64,000 nucleotides of DNA from Pseudomonas sp. PA15(2017). GTDB taxonomy: Bacteria > Pseudomonadota > Gammaproteobacteria > Pseudomonadales > Pseudomonadaceae. The notes beneath the pieces were generated by a model. The model was given only the letters and a program-made list of their open reading frames with translations. It was not told the origin of the DNA and made no database searches. The number at the start of each line of letters is the position of its first letter. The first letter of the stretch is position 1. Location of the stretch: contig NZ_MSXV01000058.1 of the NCBI RefSeq assembly GCF_001945395.1, forward strand, positions 374,317-438,316, written 5' to 3'. The translations under genes and the position numbers were made by a program. Shown one piece after another: positions 46,971 to 56,495 of the stretch.

Positions 46971-48863
46971 TCAGATCCGGAAGCTGTCCACCAGTTGCTT
47001 GAGCCGCCCGACCTGCCGGTCCAGCTCGGTACAGGCACTCAGGCTGGCCTGCAGGTTACGCACACCATCCTGGTTCAGCGTGTTGATCTCGGTGATGTCC
47101 ATGTTCAGGCTCTCGATCACCGAGGTCTGCTCCTCGGTAGCGGTGGCCACGGACTGGTTCATGCCATCGATCTCGCCGATGCGGCGGGTCACGCCGCGCA
47201 GGTTCTCACCGGCCTGGCCGCCAATGCGCACGCTGTCGTCGCTGAACCGGCGGCTTTCGCCCATGGTCGCCACCGCATCGCGGGCCCCGGCCTGCAGCTG
47301 CTCGATCATCTGCTGGATTTCCTGAGCCGAGCTCTGCGTGCGCTGGGCCAGGTTGCGCACTTCGTCGGCCACCACGGCGAAACCGCGGCCCGCCTCGCCA
47401 GCACGTGCCGCTTCGATGGCGGCATTGAGCGCCAGCAGGTTGGTCTGCTCGGAAATGCCCTTGATGACGTCGAGGATCTGGCCGATGTCGTTGCTCTTCT
47501 CGCTCAGCAACTCGATGTGGCTGCCCGACGCCTGGATCTTGTCCGACAGGTCGCCCATCGAGCCCAGCGTGCGCTCGACCATACCCTGACCTTCCTCGGC
47601 ATCGCGGCGCGCCTCGCTGGCCTGCACCGATGCATCGGCGGCATTTCGAGCGATTTCCTGGGCAGCGGCACCCAGTTCGTTGATCGCCGCAGCGACGCTG
47701 TCGGTGCGCGCCGCCTGCTCGCTGGAGTTGCCCATGGACGCGTTGGACGCCTGTACCACGGTGCTGACCCGGGCATGCACTTCGCGGGTGGTCGAAGCCA
47801 CTTCGCGGATGGACTCGTGAATGCGCTCGACGAAGCGGTTGAAGGCGCCGGCCAATTCGCCGAACTCGTCGCCGGAGTCGATCTTCAGACGCTGGGTAAG
47901 GTCACCCTCGCCTTCGGCGATGCCACTCATGGCACCGCTCATCACGTGCAATGGGCGCAGCAGAATGCGAATCAGCGCACCGAGCAGCAGCAGGATGGCG
48001 ATCACCCCGATGACCGTGGAGGTCAGCGCCGAGACACGGAACTCGCGCAGCGCCGCGAACGCCTGGCCCTCGTCGACCGACAGGCCGACGTACCAGCGCA
48101 CGCCCGCCAGGCCTTGCACCGGCAGGAAAGTGACGATGCGCGCACTGCCATCGGCTGCCGAAACGTCCTGCAGGCCTGGCTCCAGGCGCGGCGCACCACT
48201 CGGGAACAGGTCGGCGAGCTTCTTCAGCACCAGGCTCTTGTCCGGGTGCACGAACACCGTGCCCTTGTCGTCGACCAGAAAGGCATAACCCATGCCGCCC
48301 AGGTCGAAGGAGTTGAGGATGTCGTCGATGGTCTGCAGCTTGAGGTCACCGCCGACCACGCCTTGCAGGGCCCCGCCGACGCTGACCGGACGGGTGATGG
48401 TGATCAGCAGACCGTCACGCGGGTCGGCCGCCAGATACGGCTCGGTCAGGCCCGGGCCGCTGCTGCCTGCGGCGCTCTTGTACCAGGGGCGCTGACGCGG
48501 ATCGTAGCCGGCCGGCAGCTCGCTGGGTGGAAACTGGGTGTAGGTGCCGTCGTTCTGGCCGTAGTAGGCATATAGAAAAGCCGAGGCGACGCTGCGGTGC
48601 TGCAGGTTTCTGGCGAGCGGCGCTGGCGAGCTGTCGTCCTGTACCGACTCGGCCAGGTTGTCGAGCAACTGCATGCGCCCGGAGAGCCAGTGCTGGATGT
48701 TGCCAGTGGAAACCTGGCCGACATCGTTGAGGTAGTTGGCCAGGTTGTCGCGAATCGACGTGCGCTGCAGGTAGTCGTTGTACAGCGCGAAGGATGCGAA
48801 GGCCGCAATGACCACCAGGGAAGCAGCCAGCATGATCTTGTGGCTGAATTTGAGGGTGCGCAT
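46971..48863 (-). CDS. Methyl-accepting chemotaxis protein, PctA/PctB-like dCache receptor
   Basis: 630 residues from ATG 48863, nearly the length of PctA (629). TM1 about 10-29; periplasmic double-Cache domain 30-280 with RQRPWY (123-128) and GGDLKL (171-176); TM2 about 283-305; HAMP; signalling tip with [19 protein letters not shown]. The amino-acid-contacting Asp of EPYxD (PctA, from memory) reads EPYLAAD here, so ligand range may differ. It lies between glnD and dapC, which are adjacent in P. aeruginosa as I recall. A sigma-28 promoter precedes it. Confidence 0.93.
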   Translation of the reverse strand: MRTLKFSHKIMLAASLVVIAAFASFALYNDYLQRTSIRDNLANYLNDVGQVSTGNIQHWLSGRMQLLDNLAESVQDDSSPAPLARNLQHRSVASAFLYAYYGQNDGTYTQFPPSELPAGYDPRQRPWYKSAAGSSGPGLTEPYLAADPRDGLLITITRPVSVGGALQGVVGGDLKLQTIDDILNSFDLGGMGYAFLVDDKGTVFVHPDKSLVLKKLADLFPSGAPRLEPGLQDVSAADGSARIVTFLPVQGLAGVRWYVGLSVDEGQAFAALREFRVSALTSTVIGVIAILLLLGALIRILLRPLHVMSGAMSGIAEGEGDLTQRLKIDSGDEFGELAGAFNRFVERIHESIREVASTTREVHARVSTVVQASNASMGNSSEQAARTDSVAAAINELGAAAQEIARNAADASVQASEARRDAEEGQGMVERTLGSMGDLSDKIQASGSHIELLSEKSNDIGQILDVIKGISEQTNLLALNAAIEAARAGEAGRGFAVVADEVRNLAQRTQSSAQEIQQMIEQLQAGARDAVATMGESRRFSDDSVRIGGQAGENLRGVTRRIGEIDGMNQSVATATEEQTSVIESLNMDITEINTLNQDGVRNLQASLSACTELDRQVGRLKQLVDSFRI

Positions 48864-48909
48864 GAGGGAGCTCTCGCTGAAAGGGATGCCGGGAGGGATT
48901 ACCCACAGG

Positions 48910-48936
48910 CTATCGACCCGAAGCGGAGCGTCTTTA
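48910..48936 (-). promoter_or_regulatory. Sigma-28 (FliA) promoter of the chemoreceptor
   Basis: On the minus strand TAAA (48933-48936) and GTCGATAG (48910-48917) are spaced by exactly 15 nt, against the FliA consensus TAAA-N15-GCCGATAA. It lies 47 nt upstream of the ATG. The 345-nt divergent gap (48864-49208) otherwise holds the dapC promoter side, where a GCCGATAA occurs near 49111 but without a matching -35. Confidence 0.7.
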
Positions 48937-49208
48937 GCCTGTTTCATGAAAAACATGACCAATGCGTCAGCCAAAATAATGGCGACTGAAAAGCGCGTTC
49001 TTGAGCGGCAAACGTGGGTTTTCAATTAGCCATTTCGTTCGGTTCGATAGCTGCCAGTCCTTTCGCCTGCTATCAGCCAGCCCGCTGCGCGTCTGCGGCT
49101 CACTGCGCCGATAACGCCTGTCACACCGATAAGCAATTTTCCTCGGCCGGCCCACGTGCTAGTGTCGGCAAATTTGTCGTCGCCTCACAAAGGACCCGTC
49201 GGATCATC

Positions 49209-50405
49209 ATGAACCACGCCCTCGCCCAGCTGCAGCCCTACCCCTTCGAGAAACTGCGCGCCCTGCTCGCTGGCGTCGCCCCCGCTGCGGATCGCTCGCC
49301 CATCGCCCTGTCGATCGGCGAACCCAAGCACCGCTCGCCGGCTTTCGTCGCCCAGGCCCTGACCGACAACCTCGACCAGATGGCGGTCTATCCGACCACC
49401 CTGGGTATCGCGGCGCTACGCGAAGCCATCGCCGCCTGGTGCGAGCGGCGTTTCAAGGTACCGGCTGGCTGGTTGGACGCCGCCCGCCACGTGCTGCCGG
49501 TCAACGGCACTCGCGAGGCGCTGTTCGCCTTCACCCAGACCGTGGCGCAGCGCGATGTGGGCGGCCTGGTGGTCAGCCCCAATCCGTTCTACCAGATCTA
49601 CGAAGGCGCGGCCCTGCTCGCCGGCACCCAGCCCCATTACCTGCCGTGCCTGCAGGAACATGGTTTCAATCCGGACTTCGACGCCGTGGCGCCTGAAGTC
49701 TGGCAACGCTGCCAGATTCTCTTCCTGTGCTCGCCGGGCAACCCGACCGGCGCCCTGATCCCGCTGGATACCCTGAAGAAGCTGATCGCCCTGGCCGACC
49801 AGTACGACTTCGTGATTGCCGCCGACGAGTGCTATAGCGAGCTGTATTTCGACGAGGAAAATCCACCCGCCGGCCTGCTGACCGCCTGCGCCGAGCTGGA
49901 CCGCAGCGATTTCAAGCGTTGCGTGGTGTTCCACAGCCTGTCCAAGCGCTCCAACCTGCCGGGCCTGCGCTCGGGGTTCGTGGCCGGTGATGCGGAAATT
50001 CTCAAGGCCTTCCTGCTGTACCGCACCTACCATGGCTGTGCCATGCCGGTGCAGACCCAGCTGGCCAGCATCGCAGCCTGGCAGGACGAAGAGCACGTGC
50101 GCGCCAACCGCGACCTGTACCGCGAGAAGTTCGACGCCGTGCTGGCGATACTCGAAGGCGTGATGGACGTGCAGCGCCCCGACGGCGGCTTCTACCTGTG
50201 GGCCAGGACGCCAGGCGACGATGCCGAATTCACCCGCGCGCTGTTTGCCAAGGAACACGTCACCGTGGTGCCGGGCTCGTACCTGTCTCGCGACGTGGAG
50301 GGTTTCAACCCCGGTGCAGGCCGTGTACGCATGGCGCTGGTCGCACCGTTGGCAGAATGCGTGGAAGCGGCGCAGCGCATTCGCCGCTTTATCGAAAGCG
50401 CCTGA
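49209..50405 (+). CDS. dapC: Succinyldiaminopimelate transaminase
   Basis: 398 residues from ATG 49209. Class I/II PLP aminotransferase with CSPGNPTG (174-181), AADECYSELYF (205-214) and the PLP lysine in SLSKRSN (Lys246). LQPYPFEKLRALL at the N-terminus is typical of DapC in proteobacteria. It makes the lysine/diaminopimelate precursor. Ordinarily beside glnD. Confidence 0.93.
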   Translation: MNHALAQLQPYPFEKLRALLAGVAPAADRSPIALSIGEPKHRSPAFVAQALTDNLDQMAVYPTTLGIAALREAIAAWCERRFKVPAGWLDAARHVLPVNGTREALFAFTQTVAQRDVGGLVVSPNPFYQIYEGAALLAGTQPHYLPCLQEHGFNPDFDAVAPEVWQRCQILFLCSPGNPTGALIPLDTLKKLIALADQYDFVIAADECYSELYFDEENPPAGLLTACAELDRSDFKRCVVFHSLSKRSNLPGLRSGFVAGDAEILKAFLLYRTYHGCAMPVQTQLASIAAWQDEEHVRANRDLYREKFDAVLAILEGVMDVQRPDGGFYLWARTPGDDAEFTRALFAKEHVTVVPGSYLSRDVEGFNPGAGRVRMALVAPLAECVEAAQRIRRFIESA

Positions 50406-50449
50406 CGCCCGGGCGCCGAGGGCCCGCAACGGCCTTCAGCGCCACGTCG

Positions 50450-51421
50450 TCAACCTGCCGTACGGGTAACGGTCAGCACCACCGCCGCGATGCGCTCGAC
50501 CTGCTCGTAGCCGGGCTTGAGCAATTCCTCGCCGAACACGTCCGGATCCACTTCCTCATATCGCCAGGCCAGCGACGCATCGCCCAGGGTGCGCCTGACG
50601 TAGGCCAGGAACGGGTCGCCCGCCGCCGTCATCGCCACACCGGTGTACAGCAACAGGCTGCCACCCGGCGCCAGCCGGCCAATCGATGCTTCGACGATCG
50701 CCTCGGACAACCCGGCGCCCAGCTCACCACCGCCATCGCGGTAGGCACGGCTATCAGCGTCGAGCATGTAGGGCGGATTGGCAACGATCAGGTCAAACTG
50801 GCCGTCGACGTTTTTCAATAGATCGCTGTATCGCGCCTCGACGTTGTTCACCCCAGCCAGCGCTGCGTTGATGCGGGTGAACGCCAGCGCCTGCGGGTTG
50901 ATGTCTACCGCCAGCACTTCGGCGGCGGGCCGTGCCTGGGCGATGCACAGGGCGCCCGGCCCGGCGCCGCAGCAGATATCCACGGCCCGCGACACGGCCG
51001 CAGCCGATGGCGTGGCGAAAAAGGCGTCGATGGCACGCACGAAACGATAGGTATCGGGCCCGAAGAACACGGCGTCGGCCTGTACGGTCGGATAGCGTGA
51101 ATGCACGAACAGGTTGTCACCGAGGCTCGACCAACGCACTGCGCTGCAAAGCTGTTGGCCCTGCTGCTGCAAGACGCCGCCCACGCGCATCAGCTCGAGC
51201 AACTCGCCATCCACCACCTGTGCCTCGAACGGCCTGCTCCAGCCGAATACACCAATCAGGTCCCGCGCCTGCTGGCTTTCGCCACGGGCGTTGACCCGCT
51301 CGTGAGTCAACGGCGTACCGGTGGTGAATCGATAGCCCTGCTGCTCGAGGGCCTGACCAAGGCTCAATAGTGCCTGCTGTTGCGCGGTGTTCTGCTCGCT
51401 ATGCATCGATGCCCCGGACAT
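50450..51421 (-). CDS. Class I SAM-dependent methyltransferase with NPPY motif
   Basis: 323 residues. The SAM-binding motif DICCGAGPGALCIA is at 148-161 and NPPY at 215-218; NPPY marks N-methylation of amide or base nitrogens (HemK/PrmC, PrmB, RlmG-type). An N-terminal ~130-residue domain without known motif precedes it. It starts 2 nt after the HDO gene stop, so the two are one transcript. ATG 51421 or 51406 (MHSEQ) may be the start. Substrate unknown; a modification enzyme for the product of its neighbour, or an unrelated RNA/protein methylase. Confidence 0.8.
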   Translation of the reverse strand: MSGASMHSEQNTAQQQALLSLGQALEQQGYRFTTGTPLTHERVNARGESQQARDLIGVFGWSRPFEAQVVDGELLELMRVGGVLQQQGQQLCSAVRWSSLGDNLFVHSRYPTVQADAVFFGPDTYRFVRAIDAFFATPSAAAVSRAVDICCGAGPGALCIAQARPAAEVLAVDINPQALAFTRINAALAGVNNVEARYSDLLKNVDGQFDLIVANPPYMLDADSRAYRDGGGELGAGLSEAIVEASIGRLAPGGSLLLYTGVAMTAAGDPFLAYVRRTLGDASLAWRYEEVDPDVFGEELLKPGYEQVERIAAVVLTVTRTAG

Positions 51422-51423
51422 GG

Positions 51424-52800
51424 TTATTGGAGATAAGCGTTGAACAGCCGTGTGGCCAGCAAGCCGGCCGGTGTGAAGTGGCTGGCGGGTGACATCAGCC
51501 CGATGAGCTTGTCGGCCTGCTGCTGGGGCGGCAGCGCGCGAAGCGCGGCGTGCAGTGCCTGCGCTTCATCGTCCAGGCCCACGGCCTGCTCGGTACTGGC
51601 CACTGCCGAGCGGCGACGCAGTCGGCCGCGACTCCGTGCGGGTGCCCAGTTACCGGCAATCCAGTCGTGCAGCAGTTGCTGTTCATAGCTGCTGAACACC
51701 CCGAACATGGCGGCGCGATCGCCCTGCACCAGTTGCCAGAAACGACTGTTCTGCGGGTCTTCGTCACGGCGAATCCAGCCGCGTTTCTGCAGAGCCTCGA
51801 GAAAGGCACGCACCTGACCGGGCTCGCTGAGCCATTCGTTGACGGTACGCCCCTCGATCCGACAGTAGTCGGAGTGCACCTGGGTAGCCACTTCGCGCTT
51901 GCGCTCGAGCATCGCACAGACTTCGTCCTCGAGATCGAAGGCGGCGATCACTGCCGTGGAGCCAATGCCCAGATCGTTGAGCTGATAGCCACGAATCACG
52001 CGGCGGTAGAAGTCCTCGCGATCACCGACCAGCGGCAGATTTTCCAGCACGGCCTGCACGGCCTTCTGGGCATGGCCGGTGCTGGCATTGTCGATGGTCA
52101 CGTGCAGCTGGAAATAGTAAGGGTCGATATCCAGCTCGGTCAGCTCATAGCTGGTGATCAGCAGGTGCAGCGGCAATTGCTCGTAGCCCAGGTTGTAGCC
52201 GATCACTTCGGGCAGGTAATCATCGGCCAGATGACCGAGCGCCAGTTGCTGAGCGCCCTGCAGAAAATGCTCGTCTTCCAGCTCGGCCAACTCGTCGCAG
52301 CCGTGCTGGGCCAACAGCTGCTTGTACAGCACCACATGGTTCATGACCGGAACGCCGTCGCCCAGCTCTTCGAGATAGGTGCGCAGCAATGGCCGCAGGC
52401 GCTGTTCCTGCCAATGCCGGAGCAGCCCGTATAGCCAGGCGCCGTCGACCAGTTTGGTAGGCGCGACATGACGCAGAAAATACAGGGCATGGGCACGATT
52501 GCTGAAATAGCGCCGCGGCGCCCCCTGACGCCTCGCCTGCAGGTACTGCCCATAGGCCTCGGTGGTGCGCTGGGCGGCCGTCCGCATCCAGTCGAGCAAC
52601 GCCTCGGGCTGGGTGGGTACGTCACAAGGCAGCTCCTGGGCCTTGGCCAGTTGGCCATCCAGAAAACTGCGCGCCTCGTTCAACGCCCCCTCGTCCAGCT
52701 CGGGTTGCATCAGTCGCTCGTACAGCGTGCGCGCCGGACCAGCCTGCAGAAAATTGCAGCTCTGGCTGGGCGTGGTGAAGATCGGCATCAAAGTCGTCAT
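51424..52800 (-). CDS. Iron-containing redox enzyme, haem-oxygenase-like diiron oxidase (HDO) family
   Basis: 458 residues. Candidate metal ligands sit in one block: Glu207 (GYEQLP), Glu219/222 (YELTELDIDPYY), His233, Asp237 and His243 (YFQLHVTIDNASTGH), the arrangement of Pfam Haem_oxygenas_2 HDO proteins (UndA, SznF, BesC relatives). APTKLVDGAWLYG (113-125) is a conserved helix. A C-terminal ~150-residue extension (300-458) has no recognised motif. Members use O2 at a di-iron site for C-C cleavage, N-oxygenation or desaturation; the reaction here cannot be read off. Paired with the methyltransferase. Confidence 0.75.
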   Translation of the reverse strand: MTTLMPIFTTPSQSCNFLQAGPARTLYERLMQPELDEGALNEARSFLDGQLAKAQELPCDVPTQPEALLDWMRTAAQRTTEAYGQYLQARRQGAPRRYFSNRAHALYFLRHVAPTKLVDGAWLYGLLRHWQEQRLRPLLRTYLEELGDGVPVMNHVVLYKQLLAQHGCDELAELEDEHFLQGAQQLALGHLADDYLPEVIGYNLGYEQLPLHLLITSYELTELDIDPYYFQLHVTIDNASTGHAQKAVQAVLENLPLVGDREDFYRRVIRGYQLNDLGIGSTAVIAAFDLEDEVCAMLERKREVATQVHSDYCRIEGRTVNEWLSEPGQVRAFLEALQKRGWIRRDEDPQNSRFWQLVQGDRAAMFGVFSSYEQQLLHDWIAGNWAPARSRGRLRRRSAVASTEQAVGLDDEAQALHAALRALPPQQQADKLIGLMSPASHFTPAGLLATRLFNAYLQ

Positions 52801-52976
52801 GGTCGGGGCCTTGCGTGGGCAGTTCGGAGGCGCCGTGAAACGAGGCGGCGCTCAAGCGATTCTTGGAATGGCCGACGCGAATGCCGCGCCAAGGCCTTAT
52901 GGAATAGGGAGAATGGCGCGCGATAAAAGATTCAATCTGAAGGATCAGCGGCAGCCAACCCATTGCCTCAGGCACG

Positions 52977-53009
52977 AAAAAGCCAGGTCGAGCAGTGCTC
53001 GCCTGGCTT
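52977..53009 (-). terminator. Terminator of the hybrid kinase gene
   Basis: Arms AAGCCAGG-t-CGAGCA and TGCTCG-CCTGGCTT (52980-53009) with a single-base loop and bulge. A-rich sequence at 52977-52981 gives the U-tract on the minus strand. It lies 47 nt past the kinase stop and separates it from the HDO gene. Confidence 0.85.
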
Positions 53010-53056
53010 CATCGAGGGTTTGGGGACCTTCAGCTATGAGCGGGTAATTGGCCCAG

Positions 53057-55462
53057 TCAAACCGTGCGGCACAGCACCCAGTCATGTAACAGTACGCGCA
53101 GTTCGTCGAACTTCACCGGTTTGGCCAGGTAATCGCTCATCCCGGCCGCCAGGCAGCGCTCACGATCCCCAGACTGGCTGTGGGCAGTGATCGCCAGCAC
53201 CGGTAAGTCGATGCACGCCGGCAACTGGCGTATGGCGCGGCAGGTGGCGAAACCATCCATCACCGGCATCTGGCAATCGAGCAGCACCGCGTCGACGGCC
53301 TCACGCTGCAGGCATTCCAATGCCTCGTTGCCGTTGTCTGCAGTGCGTACGCGATAACCGAGCTTGAGCAGCATGCCGCGAATCACCAACTGGTTGATGG
53401 CATTGTCTTCGACCACCAGCACCGTGCACTGCTCGGGCGCACGCACAGCCGTGCCAGCGCTGCGCCGCACGGTGGGTTCTTCGGCGAGCGTCTTTACGGG
53501 TAGCGCCAGTGCCAGGTCGAGACGGAAGATGCTGCCGCCCGCTCCGGCGCGATTGGGCTCGTAGGCGAGAGTGCCGCCCAGCAGGTCGACCAGTTGCCGG
53601 CAGATGCTCAGGCCGATGCCCAAGCCGCCGTATTCGCGAGTCAACGAGGTATCGAGCTGATGAAAACGCCGATACAAGTCGGTCTCGCGGACGTTCTCCA
53701 GGCCGATGCCAGCATCGATCACCTCGAAGCTCAGCGGCAGGCTGTCCACCGCGGCCTGAGCATTGCTGCGCACGCGCAGGCGAACCTTACCCACCGCAGT
53801 GAACTTGATGGCGTTGTCGAGCAGGTAGCCCAGCGCCTGCGCCAGCTTCTGCCCATCGCCCTCGACGGTATCGGGCAGACGCTCGTCGAGATCCAGCTTG
53901 AAGTCCAGCCCCTTGGCGCGGGCCCGGCCCTCGAAGTTCGCGCACAGGCCGTCGAGCAACCCGCGCAGGCTGAAGGTTTCCCGCCGCGGATAGAGCCGGC
54001 CGGCCTGCAGTTCGGTCAATGCGAGGATATCGTTGACCATCTGCATCATGTCCCGCGCCGAACGGGTCGCGGTCTTCTGATATTGCTCGACCTCGGGGTC
54101 CAGGCGCAGGGTCTGCATCAGCTCCAGCGAGCCGATCACGCCGTTCATCGGCGTACGCAGCTCGTGGGTGACGGTGGCCAGGAAGTCGTCCTTGAGACGG
54201 TTGCTGTCGGCCAGTTCGTGGTTGAGCATCTCCAGCTTGGCACTGGCACTCTGCAGGATGCGCGCACGCTCCTCCTTCATGCCATTGATACGGTCGGCCA
54301 GGGCCAGGGACAGCAGCGCCACCTCGATGGCACTGCCAATCTGGCTGGCGTACATGGTCAGGAACACGTTGGGCAGGTAGCCGAGCACCATCAGCGTGTT
54401 GACCACTCCACCGAGCAGGAACGCCGCCCAGGCGATCAGGAAATACCGCGCCACACGCATGCCGCGCCACCAGGCCAACGCGCCGGCGATCGGCACCACC
54501 AGGGTGAACACCAGGGCCAGCACCGTGGCCAGGCGCAGCGACAGGGCGTAACTGACGCACAGCGCCAGGACCATCACCAGCGCGCCCCAGAGCATCAGCA
54601 GCAACAAGCTGCGGTCGATCCAAGGGCTGTGCTCGCGGGTATGCAGGAAGCTGCGCGCGAACTGGCAGCCGAACAGCGCCGTGGCGCCGATCAGAAACGG
54701 CGTCGCGGCGTTGGCCCACCAAGGGTTGTCCGGCCAGAAGAACTCGATGCCGGCGCCATTGACCGACACCTGGTACAGGCCGAACGAGGCGATGTAGAGG
54801 ATATAGTAGAGGTAGCTGGTGTCCCGCACGCTGATGAAGATGAACAGGTTGTAGATCGCCATCACCAGCAACACGCCGTAGATGATGCCCAGCACATAGA
54901 TACGCGCCGGCTGTTCTTCCAGATAGGCGGCTGGCGACCACAGGCTCAGCGGTGCCTGGATCGAACCCTGGCTTTCCAGGCGCAGGTAGACACGGCGTAC
55001 CTGCTCGGGCTGGAACTCGAGGGCGAACAGGTAGTTGTTCTGGCGGATCTCGCGGCTGGAGAACGGCAATGCGTCGCCGGTGCGATGACTGAGCTGGAAG
55101 CGGCCATCGGCGCCTTCTTCATAGAGTTCCAGATGGTCCAGCGGTGGGTAGGCCAGCTCCAGCAACCAGCTCTGCGGATTGACGCTGGCCGCGCCGCGAG
55201 GCCGAAACTGCAGATCAATGCGCAACCAGAACGCCGAACGCGAGTAGCCGGCGTTCAGCACCGCCTTGTCGTGCTGGCGGAAGCTGCCTTGCAGGGCATT
55301 GGAAGTCACGTCGTCGATGCCCTTGTCGCCGCGTACGTCCTCGAATACCGCGATGTGCTCGCCGAGCGGCAAGACGCGAGTGCGCTCGTCGAATACCACC
55401 GGCTCGGCAGCACTGGCCAACAACGGGCAGAGCGCCAGAAGAACAATCAGAAAAACACGCAT
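53057..55462 (-). CDS. Hybrid sensor histidine kinase, 7TMR-DISM type
   Basis: 801 residues from ATG 55462. Signal peptide (1-18); periplasmic 7TMR-DISMED2 domain about 25-175; seven TM helices about 188-390; HisKA with phospho-acceptor His433 (THELRTPMNG); HATPase with N-box DNAIKF (549-554), DAGIGL and GGLGIGLSI; C-terminal receiver with Asp685-686, phospho-acceptor Asp729 (LLDCQMPVMDG) and Lys781. The architecture resembles LadS/RetS of P. aeruginosa; there is no Hpt domain and no adjacent response regulator. Carbohydrate-like ligands are suspected for DISMED2; the real signal is unknown. Confidence 0.9.
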   Translation of the reverse strand: MRVFLIVLLALCPLLASAAEPVVFDERTRVLPLGEHIAVFEDVRGDKGIDDVTSNALQGSFRQHDKAVLNAGYSRSAFWLRIDLQFRPRGAASVNPQSWLLELAYPPLDHLELYEEGADGRFQLSHRTGDALPFSSREIRQNNYLFALEFQPEQVRRVYLRLESQGSIQAPLSLWSPAAYLEEQPARIYVLGIIYGVLLVMAIYNLFIFISVRDTSYLYYILYIASFGLYQVSVNGAGIEFFWPDNPWWANAATPFLIGATALFGCQFARSFLHTREHSPWIDRSLLLLMLWGALVMVLALCVSYALSLRLATVLALVFTLVVPIAGALAWWRGMRVARYFLIAWAAFLLGGVVNTLMVLGYLPNVFLTMYASQIGSAIEVALLSLALADRINGMKEERARILQSASAKLEMLNHELADSNRLKDDFLATVTHELRTPMNGVIGSLELMQTLRLDPEVEQYQKTATRSARDMMQMVNDILALTELQAGRLYPRRETFSLRGLLDGLCANFEGRARAKGLDFKLDLDERLPDTVEGDGQKLAQALGYLLDNAIKFTAVGKVRLRVRSNAQAAVDSLPLSFEVIDAGIGLENVRETDLYRRFHQLDTSLTREYGGLGIGLSICRQLVDLLGGTLAYEPNRAGAGGSIFRLDLALALPVKTLAEEPTVRRSAGTAVRAPEQCTVLVVEDNAINQLVIRGMLLKLGYRVRTADNGNEALECLQREAVDAVLLDCQMPVMDGFATCRAIRQLPACIDLPVLAITAHSQSGDRERCLAAGMSDYLAKPVKFDELRVLLHDWVLCRTV

Positions 55463-55616
55463 GCGCCACCACGAATAGTCAGGCTGAGCTGCACCGCAGG
55501 GTGCCTCTCCGAGCTTATACCCCTGCACAGCTCGGATATAGGAATGCCGGCCATTCTTTATGGCTGTCAGCCTGCCGTCGCAGGCCAGATGACGACAAAA
55601 CGCGGGCGTCAATATA

Positions 55617-56495
55617 TCACTTTGAAGGGATGCGCAGTAACGCCTCGGTAATGGCTTCTGCCAGGTATTCAATGGAGAACACCCCGCCGTAGGTCCAGGT
55701 CGAGCGCATGGCCCCGAAGCGGCCCTCTCGCACGAAGGGCATCGCCTGCCACAGTGCGGTGGCGAACAATTGCTCCTGCTGGGCAAATGGCTCGATATGC
55801 AGAATCACGCCATCGTCGATTCGCCCGAGGGTCGTCACCGGGACTTGAACGATGCCCCATGGGCTGCGCGGTAACGGGTAGGCCGGCTGCAGGTGCAGCA
55901 TGTTCATCGCGTGGTCGGCCATGGAGTTCTCGCCATTGATGAACACCGCGGTGGGCGACGAGAAGCGGATCACCGTGACCTTGGGCAGCGTGCCTTGAAA
56001 ATGCGCCACCAGCCGCCGGTGCAGCTCATCAACACGGGCCTGCATGGCGGCCAGCTCGGTCAGCGCCTGTTCTTCACGGCCAAAGTGGCGCGCCAGTTCC
56101 AGGTAGTTGTCTCGCGAGGTCAGGTAGTTGTCGTGGGCCTGGCTGAAGCTGCTGAACGACAACACCGGAGCAATGCGCTTGAGCTTGCCGCGGATATCCT
56201 CCAGCAGCGGTGGAATGACGATCAGCTGCGGCTTGAGCTGCGCCAGCAATTCCAGATTCGGCTCGGTGCGCGAACCGGCACTGGGTACGTCGTCTGGCAA
56301 GGCCGGGCGTACCACCCAGGTGCGGTAGTCCTCGGCATCGGCTACCGCCAGCGGAGTGATACCCAGCTTGAGCAGATGCTCGGCGGCCTCCCAGCCCAGT
56401 GCCACCACCCGGGGCTCGGCCGTGCCCTGCCCCTGCGCCCATAGCGGCAGCAGGCAGAGCAACGGCACCAGCCAGGCCCGCAACCATCCGTTCAT
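55617..56495 (-). CDS. fhuD: Iron-siderophore ABC transporter, substrate-binding protein (FhuD-like)
   Basis: 292 residues from ATG 56495, overlapping the fhuB stop by 4 nt. Sec signal peptide (LVPLLCLLPLWAQGQG), no proper lipobox, so soluble periplasmic as in E. coli FhuD. Peripla_BP_2 fold: ALGWEAAEHLLKLGI, EPNLELLAQLKPQLIV. It would carry ferric hydroxamates to FhuB. Last gene of the fhuF-C-B-D run. Confidence 0.85.
   Translation of the reverse strand: MNGWLRAWLVPLLCLLPLWAQGQGTAEPRVVALGWEAAEHLLKLGITPLAVADAEDYRTWVVRPALPDDVPSAGSRTEPNLELLAQLKPQLIVIPPLLEDIRGKLKRIAPVLSFSSFSQAHDNYLTSRDNYLELARHFGREEQALTELAAMQARVDELHRRLVAHFQGTLPKVTVIRFSSPTAVFINGENSMADHAMNMLHLQPAYPLPRSPWGIVQVPVTTLGRIDDGVILHIEPFAQQEQLFATALWQAMPFVREGRFGAMRSTWTYGGVFSIEYLAEAITEALLRIPSK

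Noticed and set aside
49100-49125. GCCGATAA sequence as a FliA promoter for dapC
   Set aside because: The -10-like octamer lacks any TAAA-like -35 fifteen bases upstream.
53594-55651. 685-codon plus-strand frame opposite the hybrid kinase
   Set aside because: Gln/His-rich antisense shadow; the kinase on the other strand has all expected motifs.
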